Below are positions 14,177 to 25,317 of a stretch of DNA of 64,000 nucleotides, piece by piece. The notes under the pieces were generated by a model. It saw only the letters and a program-made list of their open reading frames with translations, was not told where the DNA came from and searched no databases. The DNA is from JAYFQE01 sp034927345 (GTDB taxonomy: Bacteria > Bacillota > Clostridia > Saccharofermentanales > UBA5734): contig JAYFQE010000007.1 of the NCBI GenBank assembly GCA_034927345.1, positions 1 through 64,000 of the forward strand, read 5' to 3'. Position 1 is the stretch's first letter; every line of letters starts with the position of its first letter. A program made the position numbers and the translations under genes.

Positions 14177-15445
14177 TTATGCTTCTTGTTTGTCAGCAGA
14201 AGCAGGCCGCAGCCGGATTACCAGAAGCACACATAACGCAAACAAAACCATGTTCAATAGAAACGGCCACTGCCGGCTGCGCTGTGACAATTCGCCGGCA
14301 ATCCAGCCAAATGGCGTCGAAATGGCCGTCATGGCCAGATAAAGAAGCGAAACCTGACGCGGTCGTTCCTCCGGGTCGATGAACAAGACGATCAGAGAAT
14401 CTTTTTGCGGGACAACCAGAGCATAAGCGAGAGCCTCTCCCAGAATATACAGCCAGAGAAAGCCCGGCCGGCCGACCGGCGCGTTCAGTAAAACCAGCTG
14501 GCTGAGCACATAGATGATCAGTCCGGCGATCATCGGAACCTTGAAGGAATGTCGGTTTAAAACGGTTTGAATGGTAAAGATAAAGATCAACATGATAACC
14601 GCCCGTCCGATCGGAAAGTAAGCCAGATAAGGTTCCGGGGTATTCAGACTCAGGGTGGCATAGAGCGCAAAGAAGTTTGTCAAAATGGTTGAGCCGACAT
14701 TAAAAAGCACAAGGAACGCCAATAAGTGCCAGGTCCGCGGATTGCGCGCCATCTTGACGGCCAGCTGACGATATTCGCTCAGAAATTGGCCGGGCGACGC
14801 ATGCCGGGTCGCCTGCATCTGGATGCGGCCTTGATTTGTTTCATGCGAGAATATAAAGAGAATGATAAATTTGGCTGTCATCAGGCTGAAGGCAATCAGC
14901 AGCAGGACACGCATGGCGGGTATGATGCCGACGCGGCTGACCAGCAAACCGGACAGCGGAGCGAAAAAGACAGCCAGCAAGCCGCATATCGTAGCCCAGG
15001 TAAAGATCGGCACCAGTTTGTTTTTATCACAATCTTCAACCAGCAGACAGGTCCATGATATGCTTGTAATCTGCCACATGCCGTTAAAGAGCATGGCAGC
15101 CAGGAACCAGGTAAAACTCTGAGCAAACGCCCAGATCAAAACCGGAACCGACCAGACCAAAATATCGACATAAAAAGTCGTTCGCCGCCGGCCGAACCGG
15201 TCGGTCAGCAAGCCGCCCAACGGCATGGTTATAACCTGCATAAACATGCTCAGGCTAAGTAAAATACCGATTTGGCGGTCGCTGACTCCCAGGGCATGCT
15301 GATAAACCGTGAAAAAAGGAATATAAAGATTGTACGGAATTCCCCATAACGGTTCCGTATATATGCAGGCGCGCTCATTGCCGCGCAAATCAACCAGGAT
15401 TTTAATGAGTGGATGAGATTGCAGTTTCTGACTCAGGATTGACAA
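14177..15445 (-). CDS. MFS transporter
   Basis: 422 residues with about twelve hydrophobic segments. The loop GGLLTDRFGRRRTTFY after the second helix is the MFS signature; the two halves are split by a charged loop near residue 220. Substrate unknown; the pattern resembles drug or metabolite exporters. TTG 15445 after AGAGGT is the best start, giving a 44-nt overlap with the upstream cyclophilin gene. Confidence 0.85.
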   Translation of the reverse strand: MSILSQKLQSHPLIKILVDLRGNERACIYTEPLWGIPYNLYIPFFTVYQHALGVSDRQIGILLSLSMFMQVITMPLGGLLTDRFGRRRTTFYVDILVWSVPVLIWAFAQSFTWFLAAMLFNGMWQITSISWTCLLVEDCDKNKLVPIFTWATICGLLAVFFAPLSGLLVSRVGIIPAMRVLLLIAFSLMTAKFIILFIFSHETNQGRIQMQATRHASPGQFLSEYRQLAVKMARNPRTWHLLAFLVLFNVGSTILTNFFALYATLSLNTPEPYLAYFPIGRAVIMLIFIFTIQTVLNRHSFKVPMIAGLIIYVLSQLVLLNAPVGRPGFLWLYILGEALAYALVVPQKDSLIVLFIDPEERPRQVSLLYLAMTAISTPFGWIAGELSQRSRQWPFLLNMVLFALCVLLVIRLRPASADKQEA

Positions 15446-16130
15446 AAAAGACCTCTTTCATAATTTGTTTACGGTTCGGCCGGTTATTGGGCGAACCGCT
15501 GTTGGCTACCGACGATATACGGTCCACGGCCGCCATACCGGCAACGACTTTGCCGAACACGGCGTATTTCCGATCCAGACTGGTGATAGCCGACGTACAG
15601 ATAAAAAACTGCGAACCAGCCGAATCATAATCCTCCGCGCGGGCCATGGACACAGTTCCCCGTTCATGATTCAAAGGATTGCTGATACCATTCAGGCTGA
15701 ATTCGCCTTTGATGGTATAGCCGGGTCCCCCGGTGCCGTCGCCGGACGGATCGCCGCCTTGAATCAAAGACCCTGCGATAACCCGATGAAAGGTCAGGCC
15801 ATTATAAAATTTCTCACCGACCAGTCTCTTGAAATTCTCCACAGTCAACGGCGCCGTGTCCGGATACAATTGTATAATGATCGCTTCCTGATCCTGATCC
15901 GTGATGATGGCGACATAATCGGTGGCAGTCTCGCTGCGGCTGTACCCCTGCATATCGACCGGCTCTGAACCGGATGAACAAGCGGCCAGCGTGCAGGGCG
16001 CAAACAGCAGAAAAGCAAAAACAGTCAGACAGGCGGCCAGGCGGTAACGGCTGCCGGAGCGGCCGGCAATAAATCCGGCTGTCGATACGGCTATCTTCAT
16101 TTGCTGAAGACGGGCTGATTTCTTTTTCAT
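15402..16130 (-). CDS. Cyclophilin-type peptidyl-prolyl isomerase lipoprotein
   Basis: 242 residues. After a basic start there is a hydrophobic signal with a lipobox (FAPCTLAAC), so the mature protein should be lipid-anchored outside the membrane. The cyclophilin domain follows: FYNGLTFHRVI, IQGGDPSGDGTGGPGYTI, NHERGTVSMAR, SQFFICTSA and YAVFGKVVAGM. It would catalyse proline isomerisation in exported proteins. The 3' end overlaps the MFS gene. Confidence 0.92.
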   Translation of the reverse strand: MKKKSARLQQMKIAVSTAGFIAGRSGSRYRLAACLTVFAFLLFAPCTLAACSSGSEPVDMQGYSRSETATDYVAIITDQDQEAIIIQLYPDTAPLTVENFKRLVGEKFYNGLTFHRVIAGSLIQGGDPSGDGTGGPGYTIKGEFSLNGISNPLNHERGTVSMARAEDYDSAGSQFFICTSAITSLDRKYAVFGKVVAGMAAVDRISSVANSGSPNNRPNRKQIMKEVFFVNPESETAISSTH

Positions 16131-16181
16131 ATCACAGATGCCTTTCTATGCAAAGTACATGATCAAGACCGGAAGAGCATT

Positions 16182-16997
16182 TTATAGACAGGCGGCCAGC
16201 GCGCCGATATCCGAAAAGATAAAATCGGGCCGGATATCGCTGGCTTCAATATCCGCCAGCGACGCTTCGCCGGACAGGACGGCAACGCTGAGAATACCGG
16301 CGTTACAGGCCGATGCCAGATCCGTATAGATCCGGTCGCCAACCATGGCCAGTTCCTGACGTTGGTAGCCGCGGCTGGCCATGACCATTTCAATCATTGC
16401 CGGATCCGGCTTGCCGATAATACGGATCGGTTTGCGGCCGGTACAGGTTTCCATATAGGCGATCAATGCGCCGCAGTCAGGCAATACCCGGTTGTCGGCC
16501 AGAGGGCAGACCCGATCCGGATTGGCCGCCAGATAAGGAACGCCGCGGCGAATATAATCGCAGGCGATATCCAGTTTCTCATAAACCAGCGTCGTGTCAA
16601 AACCCAGAACCACATAATCGATCGGCTGCTCCCGCCGCTTTTCCAGGACCAGTCCGGCTGCCTGCAAATCCTGTTCGAAACCAGGCGTGCCGACCGGATA
16701 TAAAACAGCCGGCCTGCCGGCCGGGCCGATCTGGTGCAAGTACAAAGCCAGGGCATCGGTCGATGTCAGGACCTGGCCCCGGTCAACCGGAATGCCCAGG
16801 CGATTCAGCCGCTTGACATAATGGTCGGCGGCATGTGATGAATTATTGGTCAGAAAGATATAATCCTGATTTTTAATGGCTGCGAAAAAAGGCGCGGCGC
16901 CAGGCAAAGCTTCTTCCCCCAAGGTCACAGTTCCATCCATATCCAGCAGCCAGCAATGAATCCGGCTCAGTTTTTCCAGGTTTTCAGGTTGTATCAT
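16182..16997 (-). CDS. HAD-IIA phosphatase (NagD/p-nitrophenyl phosphatase-like)
   Basis: 271 residues. Motif I WLLDMDGTVTLG, motif II FLTNNSSH, a C2A cap region (LGFDTTLVYEKLDIACDYI) and the metal motif MVGDRIYTDLASACNAG define subclass IIA. Such enzymes dephosphorylate small phospho-metabolites (2-phosphoglycolate or nucleotides); the exact substrate is not known. ATG preceded by AAGGAG. It sits 47 bp downstream of ligA and may be cotranscribed. Confidence 0.9.
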   Translation of the reverse strand: MIQPENLEKLSRIHCWLLDMDGTVTLGEEALPGAAPFFAAIKNQDYIFLTNNSSHAADHYVKRLNRLGIPVDRGQVLTSTDALALYLHQIGPAGRPAVLYPVGTPGFEQDLQAAGLVLEKRREQPIDYVVLGFDTTLVYEKLDIACDYIRRGVPYLAANPDRVCPLADNRVLPDCGALIAYMETCTGRKPIRIIGKPDPAMIEMVMASRGYQRQELAMVGDRIYTDLASACNAGILSVAVLSGEASLADIEASDIRPDFIFSDIGALAACL

Positions 16998-17043
16998 GAT
17001 TGATTTTCTCCTTCAGGTCAAAAATGATCAGGGCACAGATCTG

Positions 17044-19119
17044 TTAATTTTCAAGTGAAGACCCGTTGCGGTCAGTCGCAAGCAGTTTGCGCAAAGCCGT
17101 TTCATCGATCACCGGCACACCCAGTTTTTCCGCTTTGCCGCGTTTGCTGCCGGCATCTTCGCCGGCTACGACATAATGCGTCCGTTTGGACACGCTGCCG
17201 CTGACTTTACCGCCTGCTTCCTCGATCAGCCGGGTCGCTTCATCGCGGGTCAGCCCGGCCAGCGTTCCGGTCAGGACAAAGGTCAGGCCGGTCAGCGGTA
17301 AAGACCGGCCGCCCGGTTGATCGCCGGTCAGCCGCAGTCCGGCTTCCTTCAAGCGGTCGACCAGCTCCCGGTTTTGCGGCTGGCGGAAAAAATCGAAGAC
17401 AGCCTGCGCGCTGATCTGGCCAAAATCAGGCAGGCTTTGCAGGGACTCCGCCGACGCCGCCATAACGGCGTCCAGGTCGGCGTATCCGGAAGCCAGGGCG
17501 CGGGCGGCTTGCCGGCCGATATTGCGGATTCCGAGACCGGTCAGCAGTCGGTCCAACGGATTTTGTTTTGACTGCTCGATAGCGGCCAGCAGCTTATCTA
17601 CGGTCTTTTGCTTGCCGATCAGCCCCGATTCGATTAAGACGTCGCGGCTTGGCGCAAGATGGTATAGATCGGCCAGGCTCCGCACATATCCGGCCTGCAT
17701 CAGGGCTTCCACGGTGGCCGGCCCCAGGCCGTCGATATTCATCGCGTCTTTGGAAGCAAAATAGATCAAGTGGCGCGCCAGCTGCGCCGGGCAGTCAACG
17801 CCGGTGCAGCGGATATCGGCGCCTTCCGGATCGCGTTCAGTCACGGCGCCGCAGACCGGGCAATGGTCCGGCAGTACAAATCGCGGCGGATTTCCGGTGC
17901 GGTATTCCGGGCAGACGGCCAGAACAGCCGGTATGATATCGCCGGCTTTCTGGATCAGAACCCGGTCGCCCGGCCGCGCATCCAACTGATCTATATAATC
18001 CTGGTTATGCAGCGTCGCCCGGCTGACGGTCGTGCCGGCCAGTTTGACCGGCGACAGGATGGCCATCGGCGTCAGGCGGCCGGTACGTCCGACCTGGACC
18101 TGAATATCCAGAAGCGTGGTTTCTTTTTGTTCCGGCGGATATTTATAAGCGACGGCCCAGCGCGGCACCTTGCTGGTATTGCCCAGCATCTCGCGGGCCG
18201 CCAGGTCGTCGACCTTGACGACCGCGCCGTCTATGCCATAAGGAAGGGCAAAACGATTCTGGCCGATTCTGTCAATCGCCTGCCAGATTTCGTCCGCCGT
18301 CCGGCAGCGGCAAAAATCCGGAATAACCGAAAAACCCTGGGACGCAAGCCAGTCAAGGCTATCGGCATGCGAGTGAAACGACAAGCCTTCTATGGCCTGT
18401 ATGTTGAAAATGAAAAGCGACAGCCCACGTTCGCGGACAATGCCCGGATCCAGCTGACGCAGCGTTCCGGCGGCACAATTGCGAGGATTGGCAAAGATCT
18501 TCCCGCCGGTTTCTTCCTGAAGGGCGTTGACCTTTTCGAAAGCCGCATAGGACAGATAGACTTCCCCGCGTACTTCCAGATAGGCCGGCGCGTCGTGCAG
18601 CCATACCGGCAGGCCGGCTATCTGACGCAGATTGTCTGTGACATCCTCGCCCGTATGTCCGTCACCGCGGGTCAGCCCCAGGCTGAACCGCCCTTGTTCA
18701 TAACGCAGGGCGACCGAGAGGCCGTCGATTTTCTGTTCGACCGTAAAAAGCGGATCCGTCAGTTCAGTCTGCATCCGTTCGACAAAATCCAGCACTTCTG
18801 CCTGAGAAAAAACATCCTGCAGACTGAGCAGCGGAACGCGGTGGACCATCTCGCGCAGCGTGCGTCTGGCATCTGCTCCCCGGACCGAGCCGCCGACGGT
18901 TCGCGTCGGCGAGTCTTCCGCAGCATATTGCGGCCAGCGGGCTTCCAGCTCACGCAGCTGCCGCGTCAGATGATCATATTCCTGATCGCTGATTTTATTC
19001 TCATTCAAATCATAGTAAAGATGATTATGATAAAGGATCTGCTCACGCAGCTGTCTGATTTTTTCCGCCACATCATCAAAGATGGGCAACTCAAGCTGCT
19101 GTTGTTCCGGATTAGTCAT
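17044..19119 (-). CDS. ligA: NAD-dependent DNA ligase
   Basis: 691 residues, full length. Adenylation lysine Lys130 in EQKIDGLSV, preceded by the NMN-binding Ia region (YYDLNENKISDQEYD). OB fold, a four-Cys zinc finger (CPVCGAV, RCTGVDCPAQ), helix-hairpin-helix repeats and a C-terminal BRCT domain (LTGLTFVLTGTLAGLTRDEA) follow in the usual order. It seals nicks in replication and repair. ATG follows AAGGGGT. The upstream neighbour is a small membrane protein and the downstream one a HAD phosphatase, all co-oriented. Confidence 0.98.
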   Translation of the reverse strand: MTNPEQQQLELPIFDDVAEKIRQLREQILYHNHLYYDLNENKISDQEYDHLTRQLRELEARWPQYAAEDSPTRTVGGSVRGADARRTLREMVHRVPLLSLQDVFSQAEVLDFVERMQTELTDPLFTVEQKIDGLSVALRYEQGRFSLGLTRGDGHTGEDVTDNLRQIAGLPVWLHDAPAYLEVRGEVYLSYAAFEKVNALQEETGGKIFANPRNCAAGTLRQLDPGIVRERGLSLFIFNIQAIEGLSFHSHADSLDWLASQGFSVIPDFCRCRTADEIWQAIDRIGQNRFALPYGIDGAVVKVDDLAAREMLGNTSKVPRWAVAYKYPPEQKETTLLDIQVQVGRTGRLTPMAILSPVKLAGTTVSRATLHNQDYIDQLDARPGDRVLIQKAGDIIPAVLAVCPEYRTGNPPRFVLPDHCPVCGAVTERDPEGADIRCTGVDCPAQLARHLIYFASKDAMNIDGLGPATVEALMQAGYVRSLADLYHLAPSRDVLIESGLIGKQKTVDKLLAAIEQSKQNPLDRLLTGLGIRNIGRQAARALASGYADLDAVMAASAESLQSLPDFGQISAQAVFDFFRQPQNRELVDRLKEAGLRLTGDQPGGRSLPLTGLTFVLTGTLAGLTRDEATRLIEEAGGKVSGSVSKRTHYVVAGEDAGSKRGKAEKLGVPVIDETALRKLLATDRNGSSLEN

Positions 19120-19155
19120 ACCCCTTGCACCTCGATTTCCATGTCGGCCGGGCCG

Positions 19156-19785
19156 TCAGCCTTTTTGGCGGCCATGCCCCAACAGGGCAACCGGTAAAAC
19201 AGCCAGAGTCAAAGGCAATATCGCCCAAACCAGCGCCGGTAAATGCCAAAGGCCGCTCAGCTGGTAAATCCACGGATTGGCCGATATCTGCAGCAAAGCG
19301 GCCAGACCGGATTGCTCCAGCGAGAGGGCTTTCAGAAGCGGCGGCAATACGCCGTCATAAATCAACCATAGAGCCAGTGAAAGAACATAGGCGTCGGATA
19401 GCCAAAGTGCCGGACTCTTCGCTTTAACCAGTAAAAATAACAAAGCCAGGGCCAGGCCAATGGCAATCGCCGGCGACACATCATAGATCCGGCCGGTTCT
19501 GATACACAGGACAAGATGATGCGCCATCTCAGCCAAAGCGCACAAGCCGGCCACATACAGGCGGTTGCGGCTGCGGCCGATTAAAAGGAATATAACCAGC
19601 AGAAGACCCATTAAGAAATAAATCAATATTGTCTGCCACAACGGCGGCAGCAACAATCTGCCGGTTACCCAGATACAACCGTCGCCGACCATTTCGGCGA
19701 AATACCGGAAAGGGCTTCCCGGCAGGGTGCGCCAAAGAAAAAACAACAAGCCGGATACGATCCAGGCTCTTCCTTCACTTTTCAC
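19156..19785 (-). CDS. Unknown integral membrane protein
   Basis: 209 residues with five or six hydrophobic segments and a short basic C-terminus (LLGHGRQKG). GTG 19785 is preceded by AAAAGGAG at workable spacing. No family recognised. It is upstream of ligA with a 36-bp gap, so probably in the same transcript. Confidence 0.65.
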   Translation of the reverse strand: MKSEGRAWIVSGLLFFLWRTLPGSPFRYFAEMVGDGCIWVTGRLLLPPLWQTILIYFLMGLLLVIFLLIGRSRNRLYVAGLCALAEMAHHLVLCIRTGRIYDVSPAIAIGLALALLFLLVKAKSPALWLSDAYVLSLALWLIYDGVLPPLLKALSLEQSGLAALLQISANPWIYQLSGLWHLPALVWAILPLTLAVLPVALLGHGRQKG

Positions 19786-19915
19786 TATGGCATGCTCCTT
19801 TTCTGTATCCTGCTTATTTTATCAAGCCGATACTATTCTACCTGATTCCGATTTTTTTGTGAACCCGGACGCAAACAATCTTTTGTGGTAAAATCAAGTT
19901 CATGGGAGGGATGTT

Positions 19916-20695
19916 ATGTCTAGCGAAAAAATCGAACTGTGGTCCGATGCTGAGAAGCTGGTTGCCAGCGGCAGCGCCTTCGGCACCTTTAAATCCTGTA
20001 ATCCGTCCATGACCTACTATCCGGCCGACCAAGGCCAGAACCGCGGAACCATTATTGTATGTCCCGGCGGCGGCTACAGCATGAAAGCAGATCACGAGGG
20101 GGTCCCTATCGCCTTGCGGCTCAATGCGCTGGGACTCAATGCCTATGTGCTGGATTACCGGGTTCAGCCGGATCTGCATCCGTCGCCTGTTCTGGACGCG
20201 CGCCGGGCTATATCGATCGCCCGCGAACGGGCTGCCGGTTTGGGCACCCGTACGGATCGCATCGGCATTCTGGGCTTTTCCGCCGGCGGTCACCTGGCGG
20301 CTTCTGCCGGGACGATGTGGGATCAGGAAAAATGCCGGCCCGACGCCATGGTTTTATGTTATCCGGTTATTACCTTCAGCAAGGCCGGGCATCTCGGCAG
20401 CCGGATCAATCTGCTCGGCGAGTCGGCCAGTCTGGCTCTGATCAGCGATTTATCCATTGAGAACCGGGTTGACCGCCGCACGCCGCCTGCCTATATCTGG
20501 CACACGGCGGATGACGACGGCGTGCCTGTCGAAAACGCTCTTTTGATGGCCAGCGCTCTGGCAGCCAAACAGGTCCCGTTCGCCTGCCATATTTACCCGC
20601 ACGGCCCGCATGGTCTGGGCTTGGCCGATGATTTCCCGGATATCCGCCATTGGCCGGAAGAATGTGTCGATTTCCTGACCAAACTGGGTTTCTGA
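19916..20695 (+). CDS. Alpha/beta hydrolase, acetyl-xylan-esterase/BD-FAE type
   Basis: 259 residues, no signal peptide. Oxyanion motif VCPGGGYSM, nucleophile elbow GFSAGGH (Ser near residue 121), acid in HTADDDGVPVENAL and His in YPHGPHGLGL complete a catalytic triad like that of bacterial esterases that remove acetyl groups from xylan-derived sugars. Cytoplasmic location implies action on imported oligosaccharides. GGGAGG upstream; a strong hairpin follows the stop codon. Confidence 0.85.
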   Translation: MSSEKIELWSDAEKLVASGSAFGTFKSCNPSMTYYPADQGQNRGTIIVCPGGGYSMKADHEGVPIALRLNALGLNAYVLDYRVQPDLHPSPVLDARRAISIARERAAGLGTRTDRIGILGFSAGGHLAASAGTMWDQEKCRPDAMVLCYPVITFSKAGHLGSRINLLGESASLALISDLSIENRVDRRTPPAYIWHTADDDGVPVENALLMASALAAKQVPFACHIYPHGPHGLGLADDFPDIRHWPEECVDFLTKLGF

Positions 20696-20706
20696 CAAGA
20701 TAGCGG

Positions 20707-20744
20707 CCGGCCCGATAAATACCTCAGGTAATTTATCGGGCCGG
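20707..20744. terminator. Strong hairpin between the esterase and ydbC-like gene
   Basis: CCGGCCCGATAAAT pairs perfectly with ATTTATCGGGCCGG over 14 bp with a 10-base loop. It lies between convergent genes but has no T-run on either side, so it is probably a terminator or 3' stabiliser rather than a classical intrinsic terminator. Confidence 0.6.
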
Positions 20745-20772
20745 TTCATGTCCATTGCGAATATGGTTCAGC

Positions 20773-21015
20773 TTAGGATTCCTGTTCATATGGGTCGTAA
20801 TCATTCAGTATTTCCTTGAGGATGGCCACTTCTTCTCCGGTTAAGGATATTCCCTTTCCCATTTTGCTATGGTCGGGAGCCCAATCGCGTATATCAAATT
20901 TTGGTTTACCGCCGTTCCAACTAACCAGGTTGATTTCACGGTTCCACCCGGACCGGCTGGTACTGAGCTGTCCCAGAGACTTGGCGATTGCAAAGGTAAA
21001 TTCTTTATCTGGCAT
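20773..21015 (-). CDS. PC4/YdbC-family single-strand DNA-binding protein
   Basis: 80 residues, full length for the family. FTFAIAKSLGQLSTSRSGWNREINLVSWNGG and KFDIRDWAPDH...KGISLTGEEVAILKEIL form the PC4-like beta sheet and helix. The B. subtilis relative YdbC binds single-stranded nucleic acid; role in transcription or repair is inferred. AAAGGAG precedes the ATG. Confidence 0.85.
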   Translation of the reverse strand: MPDKEFTFAIAKSLGQLSTSRSGWNREINLVSWNGGKPKFDIRDWAPDHSKMGKGISLTGEEVAILKEILNDYDPYEQES

Positions 21016-21961
21016 CTTAAGGCTCCTTTATCGCCGCTGATTTATCAGCCCGGCTGCGGCAGGTCCGGGAATAAACTCATTATATCATAACGGAGGTGCC
21101 TCATCGTTCTGATCATTTTTAACGGCCTGATCAACGGGCTGGAGCTGTCCTTTTTCATTTTCCTGCTGATCGCGCTGCCGGTCTGTCTTTTCCTGCGGGC
21201 TATTTGGGAACCGACGCACCTGGAAGTACAAGAGATTTGGCTGGACGATCCGCAAGCCGATCCGGCTGATGATGAGCGCGGCATCCGTATTTTGCTGTTC
21301 AGCGATCTCCATATCGAATTTATGCGGATAAAAAGGGATCGTCTGCTGGCTGCGGTCGGCAGGGCTAAACCGGATCTGGTTCTTTTTGCCGGCGATCTGA
21401 CGAATCATGAAGAACACCTGCCCGCGGCTCTGGATCTGATGCGTGAAATCCGCCAACTGCCGGCGCTGGCCGACCGGCCGTGCATCGCCGTTGCCGGCAA
21501 CCACGACTCGCCGAAAGCCATGCGGGCTTTGAAAAAAACCGGTTGGTCGGTTCTGTCCAACCAGGGAATCGCCTGCATGATCCAGGGGCAGTCCTGGGAA
21601 ATCATCGGGCTGGAGGATCTGCATCGTGGCCGGCCTTGTGCCAAAACGCCGGCCCGGGAAGCAGCCCGGGCCGGTATACCGCGCGAACGCCGGCTTATTC
21701 TGGCGCATAATCCCGACAGCTTATTAACTGTTGATGAAGAACAGGCAGCCTATTTTTGCAGCGGACATTTTCACGGCGGCCAGATTTGGCTGCCGTTCCA
21801 TCTTGAATTTCGTTTGCTGCGTAAGGAAAAACTGCCGCGGCTCGGTTTTTACCAGGGCCGCCGGACCTGGGGCCGCATAACGGCCTATATCAGCCGCGGG
21901 CTTGGCTGTGTCCAGTTTCCGCTGCGTTTGTTTTCCTTCCCCGAGCTGGCCGTCCTGAAGA

Positions 21962-24352
<2,391 letters not shown>

Positions 24353-24382
24353 TTTTTCCTCCATTTTATATCAGACAAGGGC

Positions 24383-24440
24383 AGCGATCATGCTGATCGC
24401 TAAACTATTGTATTATACACAATGAGACAATCAGGGTCAA
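24383..24440 (-). promoter_or_regulatory. glgP promoter with operator-like palindrome
   Basis: Minus strand TTGACC (24435-24440), exactly 17 bp, then TATAAT (24412-24417): near-consensus. Immediately downstream AGCGATCA-TGC-TGATCGCT (24383-24401) is an inverted repeat with 8-bp arms covering the first transcribed bases, a likely repressor site (LacI-family palindromes look like this). Confidence 0.75.
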
Positions 24441-24468
24441 TTTACCCGGGTCGATTTGCCTGGATTGA

Positions 24469-24497
24469 TTGAAACCTGGCGTCTGCATGGTTAAAAT
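24469..24497 (+). promoter_or_regulatory. Promoter of the prepilin-peptidase operon
   Basis: TTGAAA (24469-24474), 17-bp spacer, TAAAAT (24492-24497), upstream of three co-oriented membrane-protein genes. Confidence 0.65.
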
Positions 24498-24530
24498 GTA
24501 TCTATAACTTTATTGACTTCGGAGGACATT

Positions 24531-25277
24531 ATGGACGTAGGCCCTCTTATTACCATGATTATCGCCGGTTTTGCCGCCGGTGCCTTTTTAGCTTTCATTT
24601 TCCGTCATATGCCGGCCGTCTGGCTGCTCGACTATCAGGATGCCAATCTTTCGGTTGCCAAACAGGCTCAGCGCAACTTGACTTTTTTTCCGGGCATTTT
24701 GCTGCTTATGCTCGGCGATGGTTTGATTTTTGCCACCGGCTGGCTTTTTCTGGGTTCCGCCTCGGCTATGCCGGCGGTTCTTTATATCGCCCAGCCCTTA
24801 CTGCTCATCATCGTTTCCGATCTGAAAACCCGCATCATACCGGACCAATTTGTTCTTGCCCTGCTGCCGGGCGGTATTTTTCTCTGGGCGGTAGACGGTT
24901 TTGCCGGCAAGCCGAGCTGGGGAACCAGCATTTTATTGAGGTTGCTGGCGGGGCTTTTAGGCGGGTTTTTGTTATATTTATGCGGCTGGGCAGCTGAGAA
25001 AATCATGCATCGCGAAGCCATGGGCATGGGCGATGTGAAACTGCTGGCAGCTTGCGGTTTTCTGACGGGGCTGTCCGAATTGCCTTATCTGATCTTTCTC
25101 GCCTTTATCACAGCGGCTGTCGTCGCCATCCCCTTGCTGATCCGCCGGATATGGCGGCCGAACAGCGATCCGGAACTGGCTTTCGGCCCTTATATCGCCC
25201 TGGCGACGATGTTGGTGCTGCTTTTAAGCCGGCAGATCCATGATTTATGGGCGCTCTATCTGAGCCTGGCTTTATAA
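24531..25277 (+). CDS. Prepilin peptidase (A24 aspartic protease family)
   Basis: 248 residues from ATG 24531, seven bases after CGGAGGA; a TTG-initiated frame 18 bases upstream would start before the ribosome site. Eight or so membrane segments. The two catalytic aspartates are in SDLKTRIIPD and GMGDVKLLAACG. It would cleave leader peptides of type IV pilin-like proteins. The zinc-binding four-Cys methylase domain of classical PilD is absent, as in many Gram-positive forms. No pilin genes are in view. Confidence 0.9.
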   Translation: MDVGPLITMIIAGFAAGAFLAFIFRHMPAVWLLDYQDANLSVAKQAQRNLTFFPGILLLMLGDGLIFATGWLFLGSASAMPAVLYIAQPLLLIIVSDLKTRIIPDQFVLALLPGGIFLWAVDGFAGKPSWGTSILLRLLAGLLGGFLLYLCGWAAEKIMHREAMGMGDVKLLAACGFLTGLSELPYLIFLAFITAAVVAIPLLIRRIWRPNSDPELAFGPYIALATMLVLLLSRQIHDLWALYLSLAL

Positions 25278-25317
25278 AAGATAAACACCGGACCGGAACA
25301 GTCCGGCAAGGAGGTCC

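Noticed and set aside
17770..19197. Long plus-strand open frame (475 codons) opposite ligA
   Set aside because: It is the antisense shadow of ligA, with no family match and no ribosome site; ligA is full length and unmistakable.
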